A stretch of DNA of 64,000 nucleotides from positions 200,460 through 264,459 of the forward strand of contig DBYR01000042.1 of the NCBI GenBank assembly GCA_002310215.1, given 5' to 3'. The position numbers were made by a program, and so were the translations under genes. Positions 17,722 through 27,926 of the stretch are shown piece by piece (position 1 is the stretch's first letter; each line of letters opens with the position of its first letter). Source of the DNA: Bacteroidales bacterium UBA1181. GTDB taxonomy: Bacteria; Bacteroidota; Bacteroidia; Bacteroidales; Paludibacteraceae. The notes under the pieces are model-generated. The model made no database searches. It was not told the DNA's origin and saw nothing but the letters and a program-made list of their open reading frames with translations.

Positions 17722-18837
17722 ATGTTTCTTGCTTATTACGTCTATAATGCACTGCTGATTGTGCTGGTATTCCTGGGATATCAGTATGCGATGACGGGGA
17801 AAAGAGTATTCCCTTATATGATAATTACCATCTTCACTCTTGTCATCGGACTTCGATACAATGTTGGGGATGATTATCCCTCCTATATGGCATTCTTCTC
17901 CAAACCGCAACTATTCCCTGACATGGAATATGGTTTCACTAACGTGTGTAAGTTTTTCCACCATATAGGGTTCCACTATAGTACAATATTCTTGTTGGCT
18001 GCTTGCATTGAAATTTTGTTCTTCGTCAGAACATTCCTGAAATTCAAGTTTACCTTGCCATGGGCCTTCTTTTTCCTGTTCACGACATTGGAGTTGTTCA
18101 TCTGGAACAATGCGTTGAGACAGAGTGTCGCTTTTTGCATTTTCATGTACGCCATCCGGTATATTCATGAAAGAAGATTCATCCCATACGCGTTTTTCAT
18201 CGTGCTTGCCGCCTCTGTTCATAAGACCGCCTATCCGTTGGGCGTTTTCTATTTCATTTTGAATTTCAAAGTGAAAGATGACAAATGGGTGCAATATGCT
18301 TTGTTCTTCGGTACATTTGTCGCCGGTGCGGTGTTGAAGGACTTTTTATTCGCAAACTTAGGTACTCTTGCCGGAGCCATCGGTTTCGGAGGTTCAGCGA
18401 ACAACATGGAATATCTGAAGACCTTGGACTGGTCCAACAGCAAAAATTCCATGGGTATCGCCACCTTCATTTGGATGATGTTGGATATCACTGTGATATG
18501 GATGTATGACAAGTTGAAGCGCTTATATGGGCATACGGGTTTTGAACTGTACTATAAACTCTATTTCATCGGCATCATGTTACAGAACTGTATTGGCGGT
18601 ACCTATTTGGACCGTGTGAACATGTACTTCCTGCCGTTCCGTATCGTCATCTATTCATTCCTCATGTACGAATTGGCAAAGAATAAGGATGTGCTATACA
18701 GAGTGCCTATCATGTTCTTTTGTGGATTGACTTATGCATTGTGTATGTGGGCGGTCTACAACCATGCGGCCACTTGTTCTCCTTATGAATTTGTGGATTT
18801 GAATTTCTTTCCGTCTCAACAAAATTTCTTTGATTGA
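17722..18837 (+). CDS. EpsG-family membrane protein, probable Wzy-type polymerase (locus 1)
   Basis: 371 residues, about ten hydrophobic segments, with the EpsG-family signature GLRYNVGDDYPSY after the second helix and WNNALRQSVAF in the middle. EpsG proteins take the place of Wzy in many loci, joining repeat units at the periplasmic face. No flippase is encoded in this locus. Confidence 0.8.
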   Translation: MFLAYYVYNALLIVLVFLGYQYAMTGKRVFPYMIITIFTLVIGLRYNVGDDYPSYMAFFSKPQLFPDMEYGFTNVCKFFHHIGFHYSTIFLLAACIEILFFVRTFLKFKFTLPWAFFFLFTTLELFIWNNALRQSVAFCIFMYAIRYIHERRFIPYAFFIVLAASVHKTAYPLGVFYFILNFKVKDDKWVQYALFFGTFVAGAVLKDFLFANLGTLAGAIGFGGSANNMEYLKTLDWSNSKNSMGIATFIWMMLDITVIWMYDKLKRLYGHTGFELYYKLYFIGIMLQNCIGGTYLDRVNMYFLPFRIVIYSFLMYELAKNKDVLYRVPIMFFCGLTYALCMWAVYNHAATCSPYEFVDLNFFPSQQNFFD

Positions 18838-18856
18838 ATCTTAATCTCTTACATAT

Positions 18857-19798
18857 ATGTTCCTCTCAATAATTATGCCATCCTATAATGTCGAGCAATA
18901 CATCGAGGATTGTTTGACAAGTTGTGTCCGGCAGGAAATCAGTAGAGATGAGTTTGAAATAATAGTCATCAACGACGGGTCTAAGGATTCGACGTTGGAC
19001 GTCGTGAACGCATTCATCGCAAGCCATCCGACCGCCAATATTCGTGTTGAGAGTCAAGAGAATAGGGGATTGAGTGCCACACGAAACAGAGGCGTCACAC
19101 TTGCGCAAGGAGATTACGTTTGGTTTGTAGACAGTGACGATTGGATTGCGGAGAATTCCCTGAAAGAGATTCACGCCTGTGTCAAGTCTCATGACGAGCC
19201 GGACATCGTTGTCCTAAACACTATCTTACGGAAGGACGGTGTGGATACGGTGATAGACAGGAAATTGACCTCCGAAACAGGTGATGGTAAGTTCGTATAT
19301 GACAATTCATATATTTTCCCATATAGCGGCGCCCCATTTTACATCTTCAAACGTGCTTTTTTGACAGATAATGAACTGTTTTTCAAAGAAGGGATATATT
19401 TTGAAGATTGTTTGTTCACCCCTTCCGCATTGAGCATGACAAAGCGGTGCGTCTATTATTCTACCCCTGTCTATATTTATAGGCTACGGGAGAATTCCAT
19501 TACAAACTCCTCCATATCAGAGAAGAAGTTGTATGACTCCATCACTGTTGCGGAAGAACTGACAAAGAAAATAGGGGACAATCGCTCCATCTACAAAGAT
19601 GTGCTGAAAGATGCGGCTTGTCGCACGTATGAGGTCTTGTTCCGCTATTATATATTAAAATCCGATCGAATGACCCAAAAAAAGTTTTTGGGGATACTGA
19701 ACGCCGACGGCAACTGGAAGTCTTTGTTGACAGGTGTTCGTGTTAAACATAAGATTTATTATTTCATCATGAGAGTCTATTCGGCTTTCAAGGGCTGA
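18857..19798 (+). CDS. GT2 glycosyltransferase
   Basis: 313 residues. Standard GT2 start (LSIIMPSYNVEQYIEDCLTS), INDGSKD, and the metal-binding WFVDSDDW at about residues 92-99. The C-terminal half follows the usual capsular GT2 pattern (YFEDCLFTP). Extends the repeat unit; sugar specificity not predictable. Confidence 0.93.
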   Translation: MFLSIIMPSYNVEQYIEDCLTSCVRQEISRDEFEIIVINDGSKDSTLDVVNAFIASHPTANIRVESQENRGLSATRNRGVTLAQGDYVWFVDSDDWIAENSLKEIHACVKSHDEPDIVVLNTILRKDGVDTVIDRKLTSETGDGKFVYDNSYIFPYSGAPFYIFKRAFLTDNELFFKEGIYFEDCLFTPSALSMTKRCVYYSTPVYIYRLRENSITNSSISEKKLYDSITVAEELTKKIGDNRSIYKDVLKDAACRTYEVLFRYYILKSDRMTQKKFLGILNADGNWKSLLTGVRVKHKIYYFIMRVYSAFKG

Positions 19799-19804
19799 TT
19801 GGGG

Positions 19805-20893
19805 ATGAAGATAGCGGCGTTCCATTTGTTCAATGATTATTCGGGAAGTCCGAAAGTACTGAAAATGGTGCTTTCCGACTTGATTCGAAGAGGATATGAG
19901 ATTGATCTCCTCACCTCAAGGGGGGGCGTCTTGGATGAATTGAAAGGAGATAATCTCCACCCGTACCGCTACAGCTATCATTTTTCCACGAATCCAGTAG
20001 TCACGATGTTGCGCTATACGTATGCGCAAATCTACACGTTCCTTTTCGCCCTAAGATATATCTTTAAGAAGGAAACGGTCTTTTACGTCAACACGATACT
20101 TCCTGTCGGGGCCGCATTAGCCGGACGGATAACGGGGAAAAGAGTCATCTACCATTACCACGAGAATTCATTCGCCAAAGGCGCATTTTACAAGGGGTTG
20201 GCATGGATGATGGTACGCCTTGCGTCTGATATCATTTGCGTCTCCGAATACCAAAAGAACCATTTGAAAAGGAGAAACGGACTACATGTGGTGCCAAACG
20301 CCCTATCAAGCGAGTTCGTGAATCAGTTCAACCCCGATCCGTCGACCTCATTCTCCAAGCAAAGGGTATTGATGGTCGCCTCCCTGAAAAAATACAAGGG
20401 CGTCTCTCAGTTTTTGGAGTTATCCAATCGCCTTCCACAATTCGAATTCGCGATAGTTCTGAATGAGGATAACCACACAATTGACGAATATGTGAAGAAT
20501 AACGGCATCACGTTGGGGAAAAATGTGAGCTTGTATCCAAGGCAGGACAATGTCGTCCCCTTCTACAAGGATTCCTCCATGGTGTTAAACTTGACAGACG
20601 CAAGTATGGCTGTCGAAACATTCGGATTGACAGCCTTGGAGGCGATGTCCGCCGGACTGCCCGTCATTGTACCGACACAGGGTGGGGTTGCGGAGTTGGT
20701 GGAAAACGACGATAACGGATACAAGATCGACGTGAATGATTTAGACAAAATAGAGAATAAAATAAAAATTGTTTTGACAGACTATGAGTTGTACAAGCGG
20801 CTCTCGGAATCTGCTTTTTTGAAGTCGAAACATTACTCGGAGGAAATCGTCAATGAAATGATTTCTTCAATAATTGGATTGAAAAATAAATAA
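19805..20893 (+). CDS. GT4 glycosyltransferase
   Basis: 362 residues from the ATG at 19805; a TTG at 19799 is in frame but less likely. GT-B fold with N-terminal HLFNDYSGSPKVLK and a C-terminal nucleotide-sugar site ETFGLTALEAMSAGLPVIV...GGVAEL, the EX7E-type motif of GT4. It starts 6 bp after the GT2 stop. Confidence 0.92.
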   Translation: MKIAAFHLFNDYSGSPKVLKMVLSDLIRRGYEIDLLTSRGGVLDELKGDNLHPYRYSYHFSTNPVVTMLRYTYAQIYTFLFALRYIFKKETVFYVNTILPVGAALAGRITGKRVIYHYHENSFAKGAFYKGLAWMMVRLASDIICVSEYQKNHLKRRNGLHVVPNALSSEFVNQFNPDPSTSFSKQRVLMVASLKKYKGVSQFLELSNRLPQFEFAIVLNEDNHTIDEYVKNNGITLGKNVSLYPRQDNVVPFYKDSSMVLNLTDASMAVETFGLTALEAMSAGLPVIVPTQGGVAELVENDDNGYKIDVNDLDKIENKIKIVLTDYELYKRLSESAFLKSKHYSEEIVNEMISSIIGLKNK

Positions 20894-20900
20894 TTTAAAA

Positions 20901-21965
20901 ATGAAGCAAGTCGCAATAGTTGGATGTCAGGGTATCCCGGCCAATTACGGTGGATTCGAATCCATGGTGGAGAATATTGTGGGGGAGAATGCGTCGGCGG
21001 ATGTCCATTATACCGTATTTTGTAGTGGGATAGACATGCCGGAAAGGTTGCATGAATACAAAGGATGCACCCTGAAATACGTGAACGTGAAGGCGAATGG
21101 TATGTTGAGTGTCTTGTATGATGTGTGCTGCATGATGCATACCTTCAGGGGATACGACACCATTTTGGTTCTCGGCGTTTCCGGATGCATGTTCCTTCCG
21201 ATACTCAAACTGTTCAGCAAGAACCGTTTGGTCGTCAACATCGACGGACTGGAGCATAAAAGAGATAAATGGGGATGGTTCGCCCGTTGGATCCTTCGTT
21301 CCTCGGAATGGATGGCCGTGAAATTCGCTGACGTAATCATCGCCGACAATAAAGGCATACAGGATTATGTGACGGAAACATACGGGAAACCTTCGCAGCT
21401 GATCGCTTACGGAGGAGACCATGCGATTCGGACGATTGACCCGCAAAAAAGAGATAAGATATTGTCTGATTATGGGTTGTTAGGCATGAGTTATGCAGTC
21501 TGTGTGTGCCGTATTGAGCCGGAGAACAACTGTCACATATCGTTGGAAGCTTTCTTGAAGAGCGACAAACATATTGTGTTCATAGGGAATTGGAACCACA
21601 GCGAATACTCGAAAAAATTAAAGCGACAATACGCTTCGCATCCAAATATACACTTGTTGGATGCCATATACGATTTAGACATTCTCTATGTACTACGCTC
21701 CAACGCCTCCATATATGTGCATGGACATAGCGCAGGAGGGACGAATCCGTCGTTGGTGGAGGCGATGTTCTTCGGCATGCCAATCGTGGCGTACGACTGT
21801 ACCTATAATCGTGCCACCACACAAAACAAGGCGTATTATTTCAAGGATGTACAGGGATTGCTGGATGTGCTGAACCAAAATTTGGATGGGTCGGCCATGC
21901 GTTCCATTGCCGAAGAGAACTACATTTGGAAAAAGGTTGCCAAGCAGTACGAACAGACATATTGA
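20901..21965 (+). CDS. GT4 glycosyltransferase with DUF1972 domain (rhamnosyltransferase-like)
   Basis: 354 residues. The N-terminal VAIVGCQGIPANYGGFESMVENI is the DUF1972 signature found in enzymes such as pneumococcal Cps2T-type beta-1,4-rhamnosyltransferases; the C-terminal GT4 site reads HGHSAGGTNPSLVEAMFFGMPIVA. Adding rhamnose or a similar deoxysugar is family-based inference. Last gene of locus 1. Confidence 0.9.
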   Translation: MKQVAIVGCQGIPANYGGFESMVENIVGENASADVHYTVFCSGIDMPERLHEYKGCTLKYVNVKANGMLSVLYDVCCMMHTFRGYDTILVLGVSGCMFLPILKLFSKNRLVVNIDGLEHKRDKWGWFARWILRSSEWMAVKFADVIIADNKGIQDYVTETYGKPSQLIAYGGDHAIRTIDPQKRDKILSDYGLLGMSYAVCVCRIEPENNCHISLEAFLKSDKHIVFIGNWNHSEYSKKLKRQYASHPNIHLLDAIYDLDILYVLRSNASIYVHGHSAGGTNPSLVEAMFFGMPIVAYDCTYNRATTQNKAYYFKDVQGLLDVLNQNLDGSAMRSIAEENYIWKKVAKQYEQTY

Positions 21966-22075
21966 GGCCACTAGCACATGACTTAATTCATGGATAAACA
22001 CTGTCATCAGATAAAATAGTAAATTCAATACATCTCTTTTTCTCGCTCACTATATTCTGAATAAAGATTTTTATT

Positions 22076-22083
22076 TACATTTG
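22076..22083 (+). promoter_or_regulatory. -7 box (TACATTTG) of locus 2
   Basis: Exact TAnnTTTG match, with only a weak TTCTG-like -33 about 20 bp upstream. It would give a leader of about 120 nt before the UpxY gene. That leader contains GAAACAG (from 22085) and CTGTTTC (near 22138-22144), which could pair at long range. Confidence 0.5.
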
Positions 22084-22211
22084 TGGAAACAGTCTTTGGA
22101 GGCATGGGATGGAAGAAATGTCCGTTATTTTGGAGTCTGTTTCTCTTATAATTTGAAGGTTCTCCCCGAGTTGACAAAGGAGAGTTCCGGTGATGTTTTG
22201 AGCAGAGATGT

Positions 22212-22745
22212 ATGAATAATATAAATGGATTTGGTTGGTTCGCCGTAAACGTATTTTTCAACCGCGTCACGAGAATGTCTTCCGTGTTAAATGAAGATGA
22301 TGTTCAGTATTACGTGCCGATGAGGACGGTTGAAATGTTTAAGGATGGACAAAAGACATACGAACAAAGACAATTAGTGACCTCCTTGTTGTTCTTGAGA
22401 TGCAATGTGCAGTATCTGAATTTATTGAAAGAGAAATTTGGAGATGCGTTTTATGTATATGCGGATGTCGAGACCAAACGCCCACGGATTATTCCCGACA
22501 AAGAGATGGACTCGTTCATTTTGGTCACGTCCGTCGGAGACAAAGGCTTGGAGCTTCTGTCGGACAAATACAACGATTGTAAGATCGGTGACCACGTGAG
22601 GGTAATCGATGGCGTGTTCAAAGGTGCGGAGGGATATGTGAAGAGGATTCAAGGCAGGAAACGTTTGATTGTCTCCATAGAAGGAATAGCGGTGGTGGCC
22701 ACGTCATACATCCCCAGGTCATTCCTGGAGATATTGGATGATTGA
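22212..22745 (+). CDS. UpxY/LoaP-type NusG paralogue, capsule antiterminator
   Basis: 177 residues. N-terminal NGN-like domain (WFAVNVFFNRVTRMSSVLNEDDVQYYVP) and C-terminal KOW domain (IGDHVRVIDGVFKGAEGYVKRIQGRKRLIVSIEG). Position and size match the UpxY proteins of Bacteroides capsule operons, which bind the 5' leader and let RNA polymerase read through the operon. It heads locus 2; loci 1 and 3 have no such gene. Confidence 0.93.
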   Translation: MNNINGFGWFAVNVFFNRVTRMSSVLNEDDVQYYVPMRTVEMFKDGQKTYEQRQLVTSLLFLRCNVQYLNLLKEKFGDAFYVYADVETKRPRIIPDKEMDSFILVTSVGDKGLELLSDKYNDCKIGDHVRVIDGVFKGAEGYVKRIQGRKRLIVSIEGIAVVATSYIPRSFLEILDD

Positions 22746-22783
22746 AATGATTCAGTGACAACGGAAGTATAGAGATTGAATAC

Positions 22784-23956
22784 ATGTTTAGTTTAATCGC
22801 AACAATGTCTGATAATTTGTTTTGGGTTTTCGTGATGGCGTCGGCTCTTGTGTTGTCGGTGGTCGCCGCAGGTGTGTTGATTCCCCAAATCCTGCTGATT
22901 GCGTTTCGCAGGAAATTATTTGATGAACCTGATGAGCGGAAGATACACCATAGTACAGTGCCCAGGTTAGGAGGGTTAGCCTTCGAACCTGTCATCTTAT
23001 TTACGATCATCATTCTGTTGGTATTCGATGTTCACTCGGACAAAGGTTTACTGATGGCTGTGTTGGGACAAAACGTATTGAAAATGTCAATTTGTGTCTG
23101 CTCGCTTATCCTCTTATATCTGGTCGGCATAGCGGATGATCTGATTGGAGTGAAATATAGTGCGAAGCTGGTAGTGCAAATTGGATGTGGCTTGCTTTTC
23201 CTATTTGGAGGGTTGTACATTTCCGACTTACACGGCTTGTTTTTCTTCAACCAATTGCCAATGGCTATTTTTTGGCCACTGACCGTTGTCTTAGTCGTGT
23301 TCATCATCAATGCGATGAACCTAATTGACGGCATAGACGGTTTGGCCTCCGGGTTGAGCGGCGTCGCATTGGGGTATTATGGATGTGTGTTCTTCGAGAT
23401 AGGAGAATACGCTTTCGCATTGGTCGCCTTTGCCACGTTAGGTACGGTGATTCCGTTCTTTTTCTACAATGTCTTCGGCAAGGCTGAAAAGCAAAAGAAA
23501 ATATTCATGGGTGATACGGGGTCGCTTACCATTGGATTGATACTCTGTTTCCTCAGTTTCCAAATGGCGAATGTGCATATCGACTCGTCCCATACCTGTC
23601 TGTCGAGAGTGCATCCGATGTTCCTTGCGTTCAGTCCGTTGATGGTTCCTTGCATGGACGTTGTCCGTGTATTCATCTACCGCGTGAAATGCAGGAAAAA
23701 TCCGTTTATGCCAGACAAGAGTCATATCCATCACAAATTACTTAGCTTAGGAATGTCCCAACACGCCGCAATGATAAGCATATTATTCTTTTCCGCGTTT
23801 ATCATTGTGACAAGTCTGATTTTATCCAAGGAGATGGATCCGACGCTTCTATTTATGGGATTAGTTATCTTTTTCGCCGCAATAAATATTTGGATGCACG
23901 AAAAGATACAAAAGAAGAATAAAAACTTAAACACAGATAAAACAGATGAAAACTAA
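22784..23956 (+). CDS. WecA/MraY-type undecaprenyl-phosphate sugar-1-phosphate transferase (locus 2)
   Basis: 390 residues and clearly paralogous to the 8270 gene: the same DEPDERKIHHSTVPRLGG, GIADDLIGVKYSAK, NAMNLIDGIDGLASG, GDTGSL and SHIHHKLLSLGMSQH, with differences mainly in loops and at the C terminus. Because WecB, WecC and a WecG-type transferase are in this locus, GlcNAc-1-P transfer is the likely activity. It overlaps the next gene by 11 bp. Confidence 0.93.
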   Translation: MFSLIATMSDNLFWVFVMASALVLSVVAAGVLIPQILLIAFRRKLFDEPDERKIHHSTVPRLGGLAFEPVILFTIIILLVFDVHSDKGLLMAVLGQNVLKMSICVCSLILLYLVGIADDLIGVKYSAKLVVQIGCGLLFLFGGLYISDLHGLFFFNQLPMAIFWPLTVVLVVFIINAMNLIDGIDGLASGLSGVALGYYGCVFFEIGEYAFALVAFATLGTVIPFFFYNVFGKAEKQKKIFMGDTGSLTIGLILCFLSFQMANVHIDSSHTCLSRVHPMFLAFSPLMVPCMDVVRVFIYRVKCRKNPFMPDKSHIHHKLLSLGMSQHAAMISILFFSAFIIVTSLILSKEMDPTLLFMGLVIFFAAINIWMHEKIQKKNKNLNTDKTDEN

Positions 23957-24761
23957 TCGGCTGATTTTTAGTGCAATGATAATCTTGTTGATGAGTTCAT
24001 GCTCATCACACAAGAAGATACCATACTTTCAGGATGCGGACCGCGTCAAAGGAATCAACACCTCCGCCGTGCAGGAAATCACTCTCCGTCCAAAGGATAG
24101 GATTTCGATTGTGGTAAACTGTAAGGATCCGCAACTTTCGGCCTTGTTCAATCTGCCATACGTGACGCAGCGAGTGGTGAGCACCGGTGCGCGCAGCACA
24201 TTGTTTGGGGAGGAGACGGGTGCTGTATCCGGTTATACGGTAGACAGTGACGGAAACATAGATTTCCCGACGATAGGAAAGATCAATGTGGCTGGTCTGA
24301 CGAGAAACGAGCTTTCCACCTTGATCAAAGATGAAATCGAATCAAGGAACCAAGCGAAGGATCCGGTCATCACAGTCGATTTCTTGAATTTAAGTATCTC
24401 GGTACTCGGAGAAGTCGCCCGTCCTGGTATATATAGAATATACAAAGACAACATGACCTTATTGGAGGCATTGAGTGGTGCGGGTGACGTGACCATTCAA
24501 GGAAAAAGAGAGGATGTGCTTGTGTTACGTATGGAGGATGGGAAACAGAAAACCTTCCGTGTCAACATGAATTCATTGCAAAATGTTGTACAGTCTCCTG
24601 TCTATTATCTACAACAAGACGACGTGATATATGTGACGCCGAACAAGATGAAGGTTAAGCAATCCACTGTCAACGGAAACAACGTCCGTTCCACCTCGTT
24701 CTGGATATCGTTGTCATCGTTGGCGGCGACAATCGTAGCACTCGTTCTGAACAACAAATAA
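23946..24761 (+). CDS. Wza-like polysaccharide export lipoprotein (locus 2)
   Basis: 271 residues, lipobox Cys19 (MSSC). Nearly colinear with the 9433 protein: identical IPYFQDADRVKGIN and long shared blocks through the export and SLBB domains, and the same C-terminal helix. The ATG lies inside the end of the WecA-like gene. Confidence 0.93.
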   Translation: MKTNRLIFSAMIILLMSSCSSHKKIPYFQDADRVKGINTSAVQEITLRPKDRISIVVNCKDPQLSALFNLPYVTQRVVSTGARSTLFGEETGAVSGYTVDSDGNIDFPTIGKINVAGLTRNELSTLIKDEIESRNQAKDPVITVDFLNLSISVLGEVARPGIYRIYKDNMTLLEALSGAGDVTIQGKREDVLVLRMEDGKQKTFRVNMNSLQNVVQSPVYYLQQDDVIYVTPNKMKVKQSTVNGNNVRSTSFWISLSSLAATIVALVLNNK

Positions 24762-24811
24762 CTTGTCATAAAACATTGCAGGCAAGCCTATATTGAATAC
24801 TGCATGCGAAT

Positions 24812-27214
24812 ATGGACCAGAATTGGAACTTTAACGAAGATATCATAGTAGAGGATTCCTTGGACTTTCAGGAATTGTTTGTCCAAGTGAAAAGCCATTG
24901 GCATTGGTTTGTCATATCCATGATTGGTGTGATGGCATTTGCCGTGCTGTATATCCTTAAGACTCCATCGTCCTATACACGGTCGGCCGAGGTGCAGATT
25001 AAGTCGGAGAACTCGGGTGGGGCAGGCATCAATCTTCAAAACGCATTCAACGAGATGGGCTTCTCGTCGTCTGGCGCAAGCGTGAACAACGAATTACGTG
25101 CGTTGGTATCTCCTGATTTGATGTGTGAAGTCATCAGACGTTATCATTTGGACCTTGAATACCAAGCGATAGGGAATCTGAAAGGGCAAGTCCTATATGG
25201 CTCCAAATTGCCAGTCATGATTGATTTCCTTGATGTAACGGACTACGTGAACGTCACCTGCACGATGGAACTGGACCGCAACGACTTTGTTGTCCTCTCC
25301 AACTTCACGTTCCACGATTTTGAGGAAGGCGATAAGATGGAGAATGATGATAAGTGCAGAATCCATATCGGAGACACCACCAATACGCCAGTCGGACGTG
25401 TGTTGATAACCCGCGTCGCCGAGTATCATAGCCGTAGACCGGTTATGGCCATGAAAGTTAAGCGAACTAATCTATTCAAATCACAAGAGAATTGGTCCGC
25501 GAAACTATCCGTCACACAGGAAGACATCAAGTCGGACATCATTACGCTGATGGTGAAGGATGTATCCTCCCAGCGCGGAGACGCATTCTTGGATGGTATC
25601 ATCACCATATACAACGAAAACTGGATAAAGGATAAGAACATGATTGCGGACGGCACATCCAGGTTTATCAATGAACGTCTGAAAATCATAGAGGAGGAGT
25701 TGTCCCATGTGGATAACAACATATCCTCCTACAAGAGTAGGAATCTGTTGCCGGACGTGAAAGCCGTGGCTGAGATGTATATGCAGGAGAACGCGAATAT
25801 ATCCAATCAGCTGCGAGATCTGAATTCGCAATTATATATGACCCAATATATTAGGGATTATCTCTCCACCGAGGCGAACCAGACGAAAGTTCTACCAGTC
25901 AGTTCAGGTATTCAGAATGCCAACATAGAGGCGCAGATCTCCGAGTATAACGAGAAGTTATTGAAGAGGAACCGATTGGAAGCGAACAGTAGTTCGGAAA
26001 ATGATCTTGTGAAAGGAATGGATGCGGATTTAGCCTCCATGCGTACAGCCATTTTAGTCTCCATAGACAACCAGATAGCTGCCATAGACAATAAAATCAG
26101 CACGCTGAAACATAGTGAACGTAATGCGTTATCCAAGATATCGTCCAACCCAATACAAGCGGAAATGTTGCTGTCCGCCGAACGTCAGCAAGCGGTGAAG
26201 GAGGCGCTCTACCTCTTCCTGCTTCAAAAAAGGGAGGAAAACGAGTTGTCACAAGCGTACACCGCCCACAATACGAGGATGATCAAACGTCCAGGCGGAA
26301 GCATGTTCCCAAGTGCGCCTAAGAAACGAAACATATTGGTCGTCGCCTTCTTGTTCGGGTTGCTCATTCCGTTGGGAATCCTCTATGCGAGACTCACGAC
26401 GAACAACACGGTACGAGGGAAGAAAGATCTTGAGCAAGTGCCTATTCCTCTGATAGGGGAGATTCCATTTGTGCAGAGGCAGCGGAAGAAATGGTGGTGT
26501 GTATGGAAAAAGCCGCGACGTATACACACCGCTGTGGTTCAGCCAGGCAACAGGAACGCCATCAACGAGGCTTTCCGCGTCATGCGAACGAACTTGGAGT
26601 TCCTGTCGGGGAATGGTTCCCAAGTTATGATGTTAACCTCCTTCAACGAAGGAAGCGGCAAGAGTTTCCTCTGCGTAAACATCGCATTGAGTTTGGCTAT
26701 TAAAGACAAACGGGTCTTGATGATTGACTGCGACATGAGGCACACCTCATTATCCAAATGGGCGAAGAATCCGAATACAGGATTGAGCGCATACTTGAAC
26801 GGGAAAGCAAAGAACTTGGAAGAGTTGTTGGTGAAATCCGTTGGGGGATATATTGGGTTAGATGTACTTGCTGTAGGAGGGATACCACCTAATCCGACAG
26901 AGTTGATTGGAAATGGCCTTCTGGAGAAAGTGATAGAAACCGCAAGGAAAAGTTATGACTATGTCCTCATAGATTGTCCTCCGATAGATATTGTCGCAGA
27001 TGCGCAGATCATCGAAACCTATGTCGATCGCACGTTGTTCGTCGTGCGCGCGGGATTGTTGGAGCGCTCCATGCTTGACTATCTAACGAACATGTATAAT
27101 GAAAAGAGATTCAAAAACATGTCACTGATACTGAATGGAACTTCCATGGAGAAAGGCAAATTCGCCTATCGTTACGGATATCACGATGGCTATTATGGAT
27201 CGAAAAATGTTTAA
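24812..27214 (+). CDS. Wzc-like tyrosine autokinase / chain-length regulator (locus 2)
   Basis: 800 residues with the same layout as the 10293 protein: two membrane helices, long periplasmic region, Walker A Lys617 (EGSGKS), VLMIDCDMRH, VLIDCPP. The C-terminal tyrosine tail is shorter (FAYRYGYHDGYYG). The periplasmic stretch between about residues 60 and 250 is the most diverged from the locus 1 copy, while the kinase core is very similar, even at nucleotide level around Walker A. Confidence 0.95.
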   Translation: MDQNWNFNEDIIVEDSLDFQELFVQVKSHWHWFVISMIGVMAFAVLYILKTPSSYTRSAEVQIKSENSGGAGINLQNAFNEMGFSSSGASVNNELRALVSPDLMCEVIRRYHLDLEYQAIGNLKGQVLYGSKLPVMIDFLDVTDYVNVTCTMELDRNDFVVLSNFTFHDFEEGDKMENDDKCRIHIGDTTNTPVGRVLITRVAEYHSRRPVMAMKVKRTNLFKSQENWSAKLSVTQEDIKSDIITLMVKDVSSQRGDAFLDGIITIYNENWIKDKNMIADGTSRFINERLKIIEEELSHVDNNISSYKSRNLLPDVKAVAEMYMQENANISNQLRDLNSQLYMTQYIRDYLSTEANQTKVLPVSSGIQNANIEAQISEYNEKLLKRNRLEANSSSENDLVKGMDADLASMRTAILVSIDNQIAAIDNKISTLKHSERNALSKISSNPIQAEMLLSAERQQAVKEALYLFLLQKREENELSQAYTAHNTRMIKRPGGSMFPSAPKKRNILVVAFLFGLLIPLGILYARLTTNNTVRGKKDLEQVPIPLIGEIPFVQRQRKKWWCVWKKPRRIHTAVVQPGNRNAINEAFRVMRTNLEFLSGNGSQVMMLTSFNEGSGKSFLCVNIALSLAIKDKRVLMIDCDMRHTSLSKWAKNPNTGLSAYLNGKAKNLEELLVKSVGGYIGLDVLAVGGIPPNPTELIGNGLLEKVIETARKSYDYVLIDCPPIDIVADAQIIETYVDRTLFVVRAGLLERSMLDYLTNMYNEKRFKNMSLILNGTSMEKGKFAYRYGYHDGYYGSKNV

Positions 27215-27258
27215 TCTATCTGTCATGATTTCGTGTCTGGCGATATAAAAAAATAGGA

Positions 27259-27894
27259 ATGAAGCATATCATTATCATAGGAGCAAGAGGGTTTGGAAGA
27301 GAATGCTACGACCTCTATAAGAACAAAAAAACACATAGATGGTCTTATAGAATAAAAGGATTCTTAGACGATAAGGCGGATGCTTTGGACGGTTTTGAGG
27401 GATACCCACCTATCTTAGGTCCTGTCGAAACATATAAGGTTCAGAAGAATGACGTGTTTTTCTGCGCATTGGGCGACCCTGTCCAACGAAAAAAATATAC
27501 CGATATAATTTTGAAAAATGGAGGTAATTTCATATCTTGCATAAGCGACTATGCATTGATTAACGCTACCGCCAAACTTGGGCAAGGCGTTTTTGTCGGT
27601 GCGTATGCGATTATATCGGCCGATGTTACGGTAGGCGATTTTTCTGTAGTCCACCCGTTTTGCAACTTTGGGCATGACGCAAAGATAGGCAAATATGGAG
27701 AGATTGAATCTTACGTCGCCATAGGAGGGTACTCCGACATTGGCGAATATGTGACCATCCACCCGCATTCGACGGTTTTGCCTCGAATACATGTGGGTGA
27801 CTATGCTACGGTTGGGGCTGGTAGCGTCGTAATCAAAGACGTGAAGGGTCAAACGACAGTTTTTGGTGTTCCAGCGAATGTGTTGGAAATTTAA
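27259..27894 (+). CDS. NeuD/PglD-type sugar O/N-acyltransferase
   Basis: 211 residues. N-terminal Rossmann-like segment (HIIIIGARGFGRECYDLY) and C-terminal left-handed beta-helix of hexapeptide repeats (GQGVFVGAYAIISADVTVG, then IGGYSDIGEYVTIHPHSTVLP), ending VVIKDVKGQTTVFGVPA. These enzymes acylate a sugar hydroxyl or amine, usually from acetyl-CoA. Placed directly before an ACP and two KASIII genes, it could instead take an acyl group from ACP, which is inference. Confidence 0.88.
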   Translation: MKHIIIIGARGFGRECYDLYKNKKTHRWSYRIKGFLDDKADALDGFEGYPPILGPVETYKVQKNDVFFCALGDPVQRKKYTDIILKNGGNFISCISDYALINATAKLGQGVFVGAYAIISADVTVGDFSVVHPFCNFGHDAKIGKYGEIESYVAIGGYSDIGEYVTIHPHSTVLPRIHVGDYATVGAGSVVIKDVKGQTTVFGVPANVLEI

Positions 27895-27926
27895 TTTTAT
27901 ATTTACTTAATTTAAACGATTACGAA

